A stretch of DNA of 64,000 nt, taken from the NCBI RefSeq assembly GCF_001955695.1, contig NZ_CP019236.1, positions 2,294,001-2,358,000 on the forward strand. The letters are read 5' to 3'. Position 1 is the first letter of the stretch; each line of letters opens with the position of its first letter. Origin of the DNA: Rhodoferax koreense. GTDB lineage: Bacteria > Pseudomonadota > Gammaproteobacteria > Burkholderiales > Burkholderiaceae_C. A program made the position numbers and the translations under genes. Below, piece by piece: positions 9,178 to 15,779 of the stretch. The notes under the pieces were generated by a model. It worked only from the letters and a program-made list of their open reading frames with translations, was not told the DNA's origin and searched no databases.

Positions 9178-9678
9178 CTATTTCAAGGTCAAGCGGTCAG
9201 TCTTCACCATGCGCGCACCAGGCACCGTGAACCCGTCCTTGATGGCCTTGGCGATCAGCTTCTTGTCAGGCTTGAACGTGGCCGGCACCTCGGTCATGTA
9301 GTCCTGCGGCAACTGCGCTTCATCGAACACATCGACCGATGCATCACGCTCGCGCTCCAGCTTGGCCGAAAAAGTGCCGTCATCGCTCTTGATGCTCAGG
9401 ATGCCCGTTGCGGCCATGTTCTCTTGCAGGTAGGCCCTGAGCCACGTAACGCGCTTCTCGGCACGCTTGGCGGCGTCCAGCAAGTCCTTCGCGCGGGCCT
9501 TCACCATTTCAATCTGCGCTTCCTCATTGAGGATGTACGCTGTGACGGAAACAGCCTTGCCGACCACCAGGGCGCGGGCATCGCCCAGGCCTTCGGGCAA
9601 TTCGCCGGTCGATTCATCTACTTGGTCGAGTAGATCGCGCAGATCTTCGGTGGCGCGAAACAGAGAGATCGAGGTCAT
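9178..9678 (-). CDS. Siphovirus Gp157-family protein
   Basis: 166 residues with AAGGAG before ATG 9678. The pattern matches the Gp157 family (PF05565). It has an N-terminal helical part, a central coiled coil AKDLLDAAKRAEKRVTWLR containing the typical Lys/Arg-Leu spacing, then ATGILSIKSDDGTFSAKLER and a final SVDVFDEAQLPQDYM, TFKPDKKLIAKAIKDG. The family is found beside phage recombination genes; a link to phage resistance has been proposed from streptococcal phages, but the biochemistry is unclear. It sits directly before SSB and ERF in a recombination module. Confidence 0.82.
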   Translation of the reverse strand: MTSISLFRATEDLRDLLDQVDESTGELPEGLGDARALVVGKAVSVTAYILNEEAQIEMVKARAKDLLDAAKRAEKRVTWLRAYLQENMAATGILSIKSDDGTFSAKLERERDASVDVFDEAQLPQDYMTEVPATFKPDKKLIAKAIKDGFTVPGARMVKTDRLTLK

Positions 9679-9687
9679 GGTGGCTCC

Positions 9688-10125
9688 TTAGATGACAAGG
9701 CAGTAGGCGCGGTTGTGGAGGGGGTCGGCAAAAGGTATATCGCCTCCGTCGCCGAAGTCATCAAAGCCACTGCCGCCCGCTGGTGCTGGCGCCGCTGACG
9801 GTCGTGCGGCTGGTTCCTGCGCCGACTTCGAGCCCTGCAGCGCCACGTCGTTGACGCGAATCTCCAGGCTCTTGCGCGGATTGCCGTCCTTGTCCTTCCA
9901 TTCGCGCTCCGACACGGAGCCCGACACGGCGACCTGTTGGCCTTTTGCAAGGTACTGCTGCAGCGCCGCGGCACGTTTGCCCCACAACTGACAGTTCCAC
10001 CAAATCGTGGGCTTGTCGCGGCCGGCGCTGTCCGCCACGCTGAACGAGAGAACCTGGTCGCCGCTGTTGATGGTGCGCAGCTCGGAATCTTTACCCAATG
10101 GGCCGGCAATGGTGATGTTGTTCAT
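9688..10125 (-). CDS. ssb: Single-stranded DNA-binding protein
   Basis: 145 residues. The OB-fold core MNNITIAGPLGKDSELRT, then WWNCQLWGKRAAALQQYLAKGQQVAV and KSLEIRVNDV, is diagnostic of SSB. A Pro/Ala/Gly-rich tail leads to DIPF. The protein does not end there as bacterial SSBs do; it continues with ADPLHNRAYCLVI, so the protein-docking tip is internal. It lies next to ERF, with which it should act during single-strand annealing recombination. Confidence 0.93.
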   Translation of the reverse strand: MNNITIAGPLGKDSELRTINSGDQVLSFSVADSAGRDKPTIWWNCQLWGKRAAALQQYLAKGQQVAVSGSVSEREWKDKDGNPRKSLEIRVNDVALQGSKSAQEPAARPSAAPAPAGGSGFDDFGDGGDIPFADPLHNRAYCLVI

Positions 10126-10673
10126 GCGGTTTCCTTCTGTGCGGTGAGTTCTTTGTAGCGGGTGTTTTTGGCCTTGGTCACGGCCGGATGGTGGTTTGAT
10201 TCGAGCATTTGGATTGCTGCCTCGAAATTGCTTTTCAGTACGTCAACGGTGGTAGATCCACTGATGCCGCGCAGGATCGCTGCGACATCAGGCTGTGGCC
10301 GGCGTGTGGCTGCGTTGCCGTCGTCATCCTCGGGTGCAATGCCGCACGCCGTCATGAGGCTGTAGCGCCTGCTGTAGGTGAGCGCCGAGCCGTAACCCTG
10401 CGGGTCTTGCTTGGCCGCTGGAACATGCAGCTTTCCGCAGCGCAGAGATTCGCCGGTTTCGTGCAGGAAGATCGTTTCCACCGTCACGCCCGTAGCGTCC
10501 TCGGATGTCTCCTGATACATCGCAATGCCGTTGTTCAGGAGCGCGTCTTCAACAGCATCGATGCACGCGCCCAGGTCAGCGTACCGGGACCGGAAGGCGG
10601 GGTTGGTTTTGTCCTTCAGTGCTGGGCCGAACTCCCTTTTCGCCTTCACGAACGCCATTGCGATTTGCTTCAT
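10122..10673 (-). CDS. erf: ERF-family single-strand annealing recombinase
   Basis: 183 residues. The ERF signature GYGSALTYSRRYSLMTACGI followed by PEDDDGN is clear (PF04404). The N-terminal AMAFVKAKREFGPALKD and TNPAFRSRYADLG are also typical. ERF proteins anneal complementary strands, as in P22 circularisation. AAGGAG is better spaced for ATG 10673 than for ATG 10676. The stop overlaps the SSB start (ATGA). The C-terminal third is helical and less conserved. Confidence 0.92.
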   Translation of the reverse strand: MKQIAMAFVKAKREFGPALKDKTNPAFRSRYADLGACIDAVEDALLNNGIAMYQETSEDATGVTVETIFLHETGESLRCGKLHVPAAKQDPQGYGSALTYSRRYSLMTACGIAPEDDDGNAATRRPQPDVAAILRGISGSTTVDVLKSNFEAAIQMLESNHHPAVTKAKNTRYKELTAQKETA

Positions 10674-10767
10674 CATTCACTCCTTGTTTGAAATATTCCG
10701 GGTCAAAACCACCGAAGGCGAGTAGCTCGCGTTCCTGCTGGTCAAAGATTGCGTTCTTGAGCTTCAT
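10576..10767 (-). CDS. Small overlapping early protein, 63 aa
   Basis: ATG 10767 has AAGGAAG upstream and overlaps the previous stop (ATGA). The product starts MKLKNAIFDQQERELLAFGG and ends in a basic, low-complexity tail. Its last ~33 codons overlap the first 98 bases of erf in another frame. This could be genuine overlapping coding, or a gene whose true stop was lost. Confidence 0.45.
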   Translation of the reverse strand: MKLKNAIFDQQERELLAFGGFDPEYFKQGVNDEANRNGVREGEKGVRPSTEGQNQPRLPVPVR

Positions 10768-10829
10768 GGCGCTTCCTTCTCATAAAGCCATTCCATGAAG
10801 GCCACGGCGACGATGTAGAGCGCGCTCAT
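10764..10829 (-). CDS. Mini membrane peptide, 21 aa
   Basis: The frame encodes MSALYIVAVAFMEWLYEKEA plus Pro. ATGA overlaps join it on both sides to the genes at 10826-11011 and 10576-10767, an unlikely chance arrangement. The hydrophobic N-terminal half could be membrane-associated. Confidence 0.4.
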   Translation of the reverse strand: MSALYIVAVAFMEWLYEKEAP

Positions 10830-11011
10830 GGCAGTTGCCCCATATCAGCCATCACAGCCAGAACTACAGCAGCCACTACAGCCACCAGATACAGCACCCG
10901 CTCATGCCATGGCGTCTTAACCCTCTCATCCTCAATGCTCAGTCGAGCACCCGGGCCAAAGGCTTGCTCTAGCGTGCGAGGGAAGCGGCCGGTCCAGTTG
11001 GATGAATTCAT
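10826..11011 (-). CDS. Small single-pass membrane protein, 61 aa
   Basis: A soluble N-terminal half (MNSSNWTGRFPRTLEQAFGP onward) is followed by one membrane segment, VLYLVAVVAAVVLAVMADMG. Its start overlaps the stop of the upstream gene. Small membrane proteins in lambda-type pL operons include exclusion and host-takeover factors, but no specific role can be assigned. Confidence 0.62.
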   Translation of the reverse strand: MNSSNWTGRFPRTLEQAFGPGARLSIEDERVKTPWHERVLYLVAVVAAVVLAVMADMGQLP

Positions 11012-11325
11012 TCTTCCTCCGGTGTCTCGTTGAACTTGGCAAAGACTGCCGCCATGCGGTCAATCAACTCTTCAAACTCTTTGTCACCCTGACGTGCACG
11101 CTCTGCAATCAAGCCCATCACCTCGGCCATGCTTGGACCTTCGCCGTAGCTCAAGGCTTCTTCCATGATTTCGTGCGTGAGCTGATAGCGCTTGGCTGAC
11201 ACCGGCAGCATTGGCCCGCGACCGATGGGCATCTGCGTCAGTGGCGCCCAATCAACCGGCCAGTACATGCCGGATTGCGTTGCCTCGATGAAGGCGGTGT
11301 GCATGTCGGTGGTGACGGCGTTCAT
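11008..11325 (-). CDS. Hypothetical phage protein, 105 aa
   Basis: Starts MNAVTTDMHTAFIEATQSGM. The middle includes LTHEIMEEALSYGEG and the C-terminus is a highly charged helix ending ETPEEE. Its ends overlap both neighbours by four bases. No family recognised. Confidence 0.68.
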   Translation of the reverse strand: MNAVTTDMHTAFIEATQSGMYWPVDWAPLTQMPIGRGPMLPVSAKRYQLTHEIMEEALSYGEGPSMAEVMGLIAERARQGDKEFEELIDRMAAVFAKFNETPEEE

Positions 11326-11504
11326 GCGTTGGCCTCGCGCATGGCATAGAGCAACGCTCCAGCAAGCGTGTTACGCGAGAATGGCCAGAAAAACCCAACC
11401 AAGGGCTCACCGCAATCACAGCAATACACACCTTTTTCGCGGGTGCTGGTCATCAAGTGGTGATGGCAAACCTTTGGTTGCGCGGGCGCTTGCTCTGTGC
11501 TCAT
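11322..11504 (-). CDS. Small Cys/His-rich protein, 60 aa
   Basis: ATG 11504 has AGGAG at good spacing; a TTG six bases upstream is less likely. The product has CHHHLM and YCCDCGEPL, a possible zinc ribbon of CxH...CxxC type, then a hydrophobic FFWPFSRNTLAGALLY segment. Function unknown. Confidence 0.62.
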   Translation of the reverse strand: MSTEQAPAQPKVCHHHLMTSTREKGVYCCDCGEPLVGFFWPFSRNTLAGALLYAMREANA

Positions 11505-11548
11505 GCTCAATCTCCTATTAGGTTGATGGCTGGCTTATTGGGAGGGGG

Positions 11549-12877
11549 TTAGGCGGTTGCCATGGCGAGCGACAGCAGGCCCTGGAGTTCATCCAGCCAC
11601 TCCACAGCCAGCTTTGACGCCTGATTCGTTTCGGGCGTGTCGCCTTTCTTGATGCCCATGAACCACTGCTCGGCAGGCCGGCCGCTATCGGGTTTCAAGC
11701 CATTGCCCAGGTTGGCATATGAGGTGTGGCGAACGTTGCCAATGGTTCCGACCAAGCAGGCGCATTCGCCTTCGTAAGTCGAGCCATCCACGCGGCCCTC
11801 GACCAGCGCAGCCCGCACGCCAGCAATCTCCGCAGGGGCGCGAAGCAGAACATCCCAAAAGTCTTGGCGGAAGCCGCTCAGGTTGGCACCGCTCAGGTAG
11901 GCATCGCTCAGGTTGGCATCGCTCAGGTTGGCACCGCTCAGGTTGGCACCGCTCAGGTTGGCACCGCGCAGGTTGGCACCGCTCAGGTTGGCACCGCTCA
12001 GGTTGGCACCGCTCAGGTTGGCATCGCTCAGGTTGGCACCGCTCAGGTAGGCATCGCTCAGGTTGGCATCGCTCAGGTTGGCACCGCTCAGGTTGGCACC
12101 GCTCAGGTTGGCACCGCGCAGGTTGGCACCGCTCAGGTAGGCATCGCTCAGGTTGGCATCGCTCAGGTTGGCACCGCTCAGGTTGGCACCGCTCAGGTAG
12201 GCACCGCGCAGGTTGGCACCGCTCAGGTTGGCACCGCTCAGGTTGGCACCGCTCAGGTAGGCATCGCTCAGGTTGGCATCGCTCAGGTTGGCACCGCTCA
12301 GGTTGGCACCGCTCAGGTTGGCACCGCGCAGGTTGGCACCGCTCAGGTAGGCATCGCTCAGGTTGGCATCGCTCAGGTTGGCACCGCTCAGGTTGGCACC
12401 GCTCAGGTAGGCACCGCGCAGGTTGGCACCGCTCAGGTTGGCACCGCTCAGGTTGGCACCGCTCAGGTAGGCATCGCTCAGGTTGGCATCGCTCAGGTTG
12501 GCATCGCTCAGGTTGGCACCGCTCAGGTTGGCACCGCTCAGGTTGGCACCGCGCAGGTTGGCACCGCTCAGGTAGGCATCGCTCAGGTTGGCATCGCTCA
12601 GGTTGGCACCGCTCAGGTTGGCACCGCTCAGGTAGGCACCGCTCAGGTTGGCACCGCTCAGGTAGGCATCGCTCAGGTTGGCATCGCTCAGGTTGGCACC
12701 GCTCAGGTTGGCACCGCTCAGGTAGGCACCGCTCAGGTCACGGCGTGCCGCCGTCGCCTGCTCCAATGCGTGGCGAAGATGCAGGCCGGATTCCAGGCCT
12801 TCGGGCGCATCGCACTCGAAGAGGACGGTTTCGCTGTTGTAGCGGTTGACGATCTTGATCTTGGTTGCAGTGCTCAT
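11549..12877 (-). CDS. Pentapeptide-repeat protein with 58 tandem repeats
   Basis: 442 residues: a 46-residue N-terminal domain ([20 protein letters not shown]), then 58 uninterrupted pentads of the form (N/Y)L(S/R)(G/D)A from residue 47 to 336, then a 106-residue C-terminal domain starting [15 protein letters not shown]. Pentapeptide repeats fold as a right-handed quadrilateral beta-helix that can mimic DNA, as in MfpA and Qnr. The repeat purity and length (~15 helical coils) are unusual. It lies third in the pL operon, a place used for host-takeover proteins. An anti-restriction or gyrase-shielding role is inference only. Confidence 0.88.
   Translation of the reverse strand: MSTATKIKIVNRYNSETVLFECDAPEGLESGLHLRHALEQATAARRDLSGAYLSGANLSGANLSDANLSDAYLSGANLSGAYLSGANLSGANLSDANLSDAYLSGANLRGANLSGANLSGANLSDANLSDANLSDAYLSGANLSGANLSGANLRGAYLSGANLSGANLSDANLSDAYLSGANLRGANLSGANLSGANLSDANLSDAYLSGANLSGANLSGANLRGAYLSGANLSGANLSDANLSDAYLSGANLRGANLSGANLSGANLSDANLSDAYLSGANLSDANLSGANLSGANLSGANLRGANLSGANLSGANLSDANLSDAYLSGANLSGFRQDFWDVLLRAPAEIAGVRAALVEGRVDGSTYEGECACLVGTIGNVRHTSYANLGNGLKPDSGRPAEQWFMGIKKGDTPETNQASKLAVEWLDELQGLLSLAMATA
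11870..12739 (-). repeat. 15-bp tandem repeat array, 58 units, with ~210-bp higher-order repeats
   Basis: Units are near-identical at DNA level, differing mainly between GCTCAGGTTGGCACC, GCTCAGGTAGGCATC and GCGCAGG variants on the plus strand. A block of 14 pentads (units 27-40) recurs almost exactly in units 12-26 and begins again at unit 41, giving a ~210-bp higher-order period. All frames stay open through the array, so opposite-strand reading frames here are not evidence of genes. Confidence 0.95.
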
Positions 12878-12901
12878 GTTCAGTCCTTTGATAGGGAGGG
12901 G

Positions 12902-13126
12902 TTAGGCGGTTGCGTTGGCGAGAGAAACAAAGCGCCCCGATGCGTGGTAGTGGCTTGAACTGCCCTCGACGCGCACGTAGCCGGTCGGCGTGACTTCGGA
13001 AATCACATACCGCCGACCGCGAACAAGAAAGCCCGTGCCCAACCCGTTCGTGCAAAGAACCTCATCCCCCTTCTTCGCTTCTGACGCGACAAGGCGGGGC
13101 ATATCTCGCGTGATGCTGTACTTCAT
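12902..13126 (-). CDS. Hypothetical small protein, SH3-like pattern
   Basis: The second of two ATGs (13126) is chosen because AAAGG lies six bases before it. The product MKYSITRDMPRLVASEAKKG continues GDEVLCTNG, RYVISEVTPTGYVRV, a small beta-barrel (KOW/SH3-like) pattern. It ends SLANATA, nearly identical to the SLAMATA end of the pentapeptide protein, reflecting duplicated gene-boundary DNA. Function unknown. Confidence 0.68.
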   Translation of the reverse strand: MKYSITRDMPRLVASEAKKGDEVLCTNGLGTGFLVRGRRYVISEVTPTGYVRVEGSSSHYHASGRFVSLANATA

Positions 13127-13157
13127 GTTCATCCTTTGGTTGGGAGGGGGTTAGGCG
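13121..13157 (-). repeat. Repeated gene-boundary cassette in pL operon
   Basis: The 24 bases at 13121-13144 recur exactly at 13451-13474, covering the ribosome site and first codons of two genes. A related boundary, GGGAGGGGTTAGGCGGTTGC, spans the end of one gene at ~12895-12914 and recurs with one extra G and C at ~11540-11561. The units cover stop codon, spacer and ribosome site, so whole genes may be exchanged between them. Confidence 0.75.
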
Positions 13158-13456
13158 CACACGGCCAATAGGGCGCGCATTGCGGTTTCCGCTGCCTTGT
13201 TGCGCTCCGCTTTCGCCAGGAAATCGAAGGTTGGGTGAAAGTAGGCTTCTGGCTTGCTGCCGGCCTTCTTCATGTGACCAAGTTGACCGGCCTTCACGGC
13301 GGCGTTCAGCGTGCTACGGATGTCGGCAGGCAGACGACTGGTGACCAAGCGAACCCGCTGCGCCCGCACCATTTCGACATTTGCCTGGGCTGCTGTCAGC
13401 TCGCCACGTTGCATGCGGTCTTTAATGCTTTCGAGATCGTTCTGGTTCAGCTTCAT
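13151..13456 (-). CDS. First gene of the pL operon, hypothetical, 101 aa
   Basis: ATG 13456 (MKLNQNDLESIKDRMQRGEL) is preferred over ATG 13462 because AAAGG is well spaced for it. It lies ~45 bases downstream of the pL -10 box. Mostly helical, with RVRLVTSRLPADIRSTLNAA and KKAGSKPEAYFHPTFDFLAK. In lambdoid phages the first pL gene is often the N antiterminator. This product is longer and not strongly Arg-rich at its N-terminus, so that identity is not supported. Confidence 0.7.
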   Translation of the reverse strand: MKLNQNDLESIKDRMQRGELTAAQANVEMVRAQRVRLVTSRLPADIRSTLNAAVKAGQLGHMKKAGSKPEAYFHPTFDFLAKAERNKAAETAMRALLAVCA

Positions 13457-13501
13457 GTTCATCCTTTGGTTGGGGTGAGGCTTTGTTTGGGTGTGTGATG
13501 G

Positions 13502-13530
13502 ATTATCGGGGATACGTTATCGCTCGTCAA
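13502..13530 (-). promoter_or_regulatory. Leftward early promoter pL
   Basis: On the minus strand: -35 TTGACG (13525-13530), 17-base spacer, -10 GATAAT (13502-13507). Both boxes are overlapped by operator copies, and the first early gene starts ~45 bases downstream. Confidence 0.85.
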
Positions 13531-13545
13531 CGGGTTTCCGTTATC
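13503..13545. promoter_or_regulatory. Left operators oL1 and oL2
   Basis: oL1 (13503-13522) shares GATACGTTATCG exactly with oR1 and matches it at 17 of 20 positions overall. oL2 (13528-13545), CAACGGGTTTCCGTTATC, matches the reverse complement of oR2 (15097-15114) at 15 of 18 positions. They cover the -10 and -35 of pL. Confidence 0.8.
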
Positions 13546-13584
13546 TGCTCAATTTATTTTTGATGTTGTGAAAAAGCACAGGCG

Positions 13585-13607
13585 AAAAAAAACCACCCGA
13601 AGGTGGC
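13585..13607 (-). terminator. Terminator of the repressor (lysogenic) operon
   Basis: On the minus strand: CCACC, TTCG loop, GGTGG, then eight T. It lies between the last gene of the repressor operon and pL, so lysogenic transcription stops before the early operon. Confidence 0.9.
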
Positions 13608-13630
13608 TTTGATTGAATTGACAGGCTTCG

Positions 13631-13933
13631 CTACTTGGCGGGTGTCCTGGCCATCTGTCGCAGCTTGCGGCACTCGCGCACGTCGGTAAAAGTCTTGAAC
13701 TTGTGATCCTCGACCGACAACCAGAACATGTTTTCGCGCTTGTCAGGTCCGCCCGCACATAGAGGAATGGTGTGATCCACCTGGTAGCCTGGACAGGCAC
13801 CGCGGGTGCGGCCAGTAGCTGGGCATGGGTGTTCCTTGATAAATGCGCGGACTTCCGCTCGGTCGCGTGGCAGGGCCGCCATTCCCACGGCGTGACAGGA
13901 TAGAAGGGCGATCATGAACTGCAGCCTTCTCAT
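13631..13933 (-). CDS. Exported HNH-type nuclease (lysogenic operon)
   Basis: 100 residues with a signal peptide (MRRLQFMIALLSCHAVGMAA). The mature part has CPGYQVDHTIPLCAGGPD and ENMFWLSVEDHKFKT, an HNH (His-Me finger) motif with the catalytic DH, Asn and a third His. Four cysteines could form disulfides in the periplasm. It is the last gene of the repressor operon and is followed at once by a strong terminator. A secreted nuclease expressed in the lysogen could attack DNA entering the periplasm. That role is inference; the motif and signal peptide are visible. Confidence 0.8.
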   Translation of the reverse strand: MRRLQFMIALLSCHAVGMAALPRDRAEVRAFIKEHPCPATGRTRGACPGYQVDHTIPLCAGGPDKRENMFWLSVEDHKFKTFTDVRECRKLRQMARTPAK

Positions 13934-13934
13934 C

Positions 13935-14288
13935 CTATTTTTTCCAAGGAACCGGCTTCCCGCCCAGGTCTACCGCCAGTCCCATTGCGACGCCCGAAAA
14001 AAGGTTTAACGGGAAGGCGCTGCAGTACTTGTTTCCATAGGCGATCATGGTGGCTTCAACTAAGTCTGTGGATATTTGGCGCTCCTGGTTGTAGGCGTTG
14101 TAACCAGTCAAAAAGCCATAGATGTAGGTGGCATAGATAGCCTTGTTTGCTGCGTTGCCCTTGCCTATGTCCTCCAAGAATTGGCCGCAAGTTCTTGCAC
14201 CCACTCCATATGCATTCACGCCTTCCGCTGCGTGAGCCAGTGGACTTGCCAGCAAGAGAGGCGCAAAAGCCCAAAGGAGCTTTTTCAT
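13935..14288 (-). CDS. Exported lysogenic-operon protein, 117 aa
   Basis: Signal peptide MKKLLWAFAPLLLASPLAHA, then a mature domain with ARTCGQFLEDIGKGN, IYATYIYGFLTGYNAYNQ and a later Cys, resembling small periplasmic Rap1a/Tai- or HdeA-like proteins. It starts within the stop of the gene before it and ends one base before the exported nuclease. It could be a partner, immunity factor or anchor for the nuclease; its role is not shown by sequence. Confidence 0.72.
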   Translation of the reverse strand: MKKLLWAFAPLLLASPLAHAAEGVNAYGVGARTCGQFLEDIGKGNAANKAIYATYIYGFLTGYNAYNQERQISTDLVEATMIAYGNKYCSAFPLNLFSGVAMGLAVDLGGKPVPWKK

Positions 14289-14590
14289 CGGGTTTCCCCT
14301 TCGTTTCTATGGTGAATGATGGTCGCCAGCTCATCGGTTAGCGCGCCGACCATGCCACGGGCAAAAGTCGGATTCTTGTAACACAGGCCTGCGATGTTGG
14401 TGAAATAGCGCATCTTCTTGAGGCTGCAGGCATAAGCGATGCCTGTAACTTCTCCGCGCCTGGCGCCGTCAAGCAAGGTTTCGAGCGCCTCGACTACATC
14501 TCGGCTTACGGTGTCTTGGATAAGGCGGTAGGGCATATCACGTCCCTGTATTGCGACTACGTTTGTCTGTTTTCCCTGGGATCTCGGCAT
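14285..14590 (-). CDS. Hypothetical protein of the repressor operon, 101 aa
   Basis: The start is taken at ATG 14590 (MPRSQGKQTNVVAIQGRDMP); a GTG at 14647 is possible. It overlaps the repressor 3' end by 53 bases. The middle, VVEALETLLDGARRGEVTGI, occurs in small conserved proteins of Burkholderiales phages with no known role. It should be made in the lysogen together with the repressor. Confidence 0.65.
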   Translation of the reverse strand: MPRSQGKQTNVVAIQGRDMPYRLIQDTVSRDVVEALETLLDGARRGEVTGIAYACSLKKMRYFTNIAGLCYKNPTFARGMVGALTDELATIIHHRNEGETR

Positions 14591-15074
14591 GTGGCGTCTG
14601 TTTTCTTGGCGGAGCCCATTGGCTGGGCTGTGGCTGAGATACGTCACTGGAGGAAGTCAACATTCCCTCCAACTTCGCGGCGTTGCTTTCCGCCAGGCCA
14701 GGAGTCTTGATGGCCTCTGAGATCAACTCCGCCGCCGCGCCCCTTGTGCCTGATGTTAGCGTTCCCAGTATGTCAACCATTCGTATCAACAGGTATCCGG
14801 GTGTTTCCCTTGGATTGGGATTATTTGACATTTCGCAAGCTTCGCTGGCGTTTTGCGCGGCGCCGCCAAGCATGTCTCCGAGCCCCGTAGCAAGCCAGTG
14901 CGCATCAACCCCGCATGCCTTCGCGTAGACAGGAGTCTCAGCCGACCCGTGCCCGATTCTCTCGGCGGTCGAGATGGTGCTCTGCGGGATGCCGGTGGCC
15001 TCCTGCAGTTGAATTTGGGTGAGCTTCGCGTGCTTTCGGGCCGCGCGCAGCCGTGATCCGTAGTCAGTTGCCAT
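14538..15074 (-). CDS. cI: CI-like repressor
   Basis: 178 residues from ATG 15074. The N-terminal HTH is MATDYGSRLRAARKHAKLTQ followed by IQLQEATGIPQSTISTAERI. There is a VDAHWLATGLGDM C-terminal cap typical of phage repressors. No S24/LexA-type Ser-Lys protease domain is visible, so it is probably not inactivated by RecA-stimulated autocleavage; the C-terminal half is low-complexity and charged. It is divergent from the Cro-like gene, with operators between. A plausible -10 (TACAGT, 15082-15087) lies only seven bases from the start, suggesting a leaderless mRNA as for lambda cI from pRM. Confidence 0.85.
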   Translation of the reverse strand: MATDYGSRLRAARKHAKLTQIQLQEATGIPQSTISTAERIGHGSAETPVYAKACGVDAHWLATGLGDMLGGAAQNASEACEMSNNPNPRETPGYLLIRMVDILGTLTSGTRGAAAELISEAIKTPGLAESNAAKLEGMLTSSSDVSQPQPSQWAPPRKQTPHAEIPGKTDKRSRNTGT

Positions 15075-15096
15075 TTTTTGCACTGTAGGGAATTCC

Positions 15097-15139
15097 GGTA
15101 ACTGAAAACCGTTGCATAAATAACGGAGATACGTTATCG
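15097..15139. promoter_or_regulatory. Right operators oR1/oR2 with pR
   Basis: oR1 core (15120-15137) is a perfect inverted repeat, ATAACG-N6-CGTTAT. oR2 (15097-15114) is the reverse-strand version of oL2. A rightward promoter could use TTGCAT (15112-15117), 17 bases, TATCGT (15135-15140), both weak and both inside operators. Transcription would then begin at or next to the cro ATG. Confidence 0.75.
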
Positions 15140-15146
15140 TCGGGGC

Positions 15147-15368
15147 ATGGAATGGAAAAACGTCATCGCCCAAATTCAAACCGTTCGCGGTTTGACCCAG
15201 CCGCAGATCGCCGCCAAGGCCGGATGCGCCCAAGCAACCATCAGTGATTTGGCTCGGGGGAAGACTACCGAGCCACGCCACAGCCTCGGGGTCCGCTTGC
15301 TGGCCTTGATGGAGACGGACTCGAAGCGCCGTCGGCGTGTGGCCCGCGAAACGACGGAGGCCATCTAA
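15147..15368 (+). CDS. cro: Cro-like repressor
   Basis: 73 residues, MEWKNVIAQIQTVRGLTQPQ then IAAKAGCAQATISDLARGKT: a compact HTH_3 domain, the usual Cro design. It is divergent from the repressor across oR. No Shine-Dalgarno of normal spacing is visible, in line with a possibly leaderless message. It would shut off the repressor and later early transcription during lytic growth. Confidence 0.85.
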   Translation: MEWKNVIAQIQTVRGLTQPQIAAKAGCAQATISDLARGKTTEPRHSLGVRLLALMETDSKRRRRVARETTEAI

Positions 15369-15692
15369 ATGACTACTCGTCTTTGCCGTCTCTGCAGTGC
15401 GGACATCTCGCAACGCGACCGCCGCGCTCTGATCTGTTTTGAGTGCGCTCGTCATTGGGGCAAGAAGACTGGAGCCGCTGCCGCTTCCTACGCAGTGCAT
15501 TGCGCAATTCGCCGGGGCGAACTGCCAAGCGCTAAGTCTCAAGTTTGCGTCGATTGCGCCAAACCGGCCCGCGACTACGACCACCGCGACTACAACAAGC
15601 CGCTGATGGTTGTCCCGGTCTGCCGCAGCTGCAACAAGCTCCGTGGCCCAGCGATCCCGCTTGCCACTCCCACAGCCACCACAGCGGAGTAG
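15369..15692 (+). CDS. Zinc-finger / HNH-like early protein, 107 aa
   Basis: Begins immediately after the cro stop. Two Cys clusters are visible: CRLC...CFEC near the N-terminus, and CVDCAKPARDYDHRDY with VPVCRSCNKLRGPA near the C-terminus. The second resembles a short HNH/zinc module (DHRDY, CRSCN). No catalytic assignment can be made. The first gene after cro in lambdoid phages varies widely. Confidence 0.7.
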   Translation: MTTRLCRLCSADISQRDRRALICFECARHWGKKTGAAAASYAVHCAIRRGELPSAKSQVCVDCAKPARDYDHRDYNKPLMVVPVCRSCNKLRGPAIPLATPTATTAE

Positions 15693-15695
15693 TCG

Positions 15696-15779
15696 ATGAC
15701 TGACCTTGAACTCGGCTTCGTGCTCGGCTGCTTGTTCTGCTCCGCGCTTGCTCTTGTTGCCGTCTGGCTCGGCGACTAA
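15696..15779 (+). CDS. Mini membrane peptide, 27 aa
   Basis: MTDLELGFVLGCLFCSALAL followed by VAVWLGD: a single membrane segment. GGAG lies six bases before the ATG, and it starts three bases after the previous stop. Candidate real small gene. Confidence 0.5.
   Translation: MTDLELGFVLGCLFCSALALVAVWLGD

Noticed and set aside
11870..12739. CRISPR-like repeat array
   Set aside because: Units are 15 bp, directly adjacent, with no unique spacers, and translate into pentapeptide repeats.
11719..12958. Long plus-strand reading frames (376 and 410 codons) of Gly-Trp-His-Arg or Ala-Gln-Val-Gly repeats
   Set aside because: They arise because the 15-bp repeat array keeps all frames open. The minus-strand pentapeptide frame has the real domains, ribosome site and operon context.
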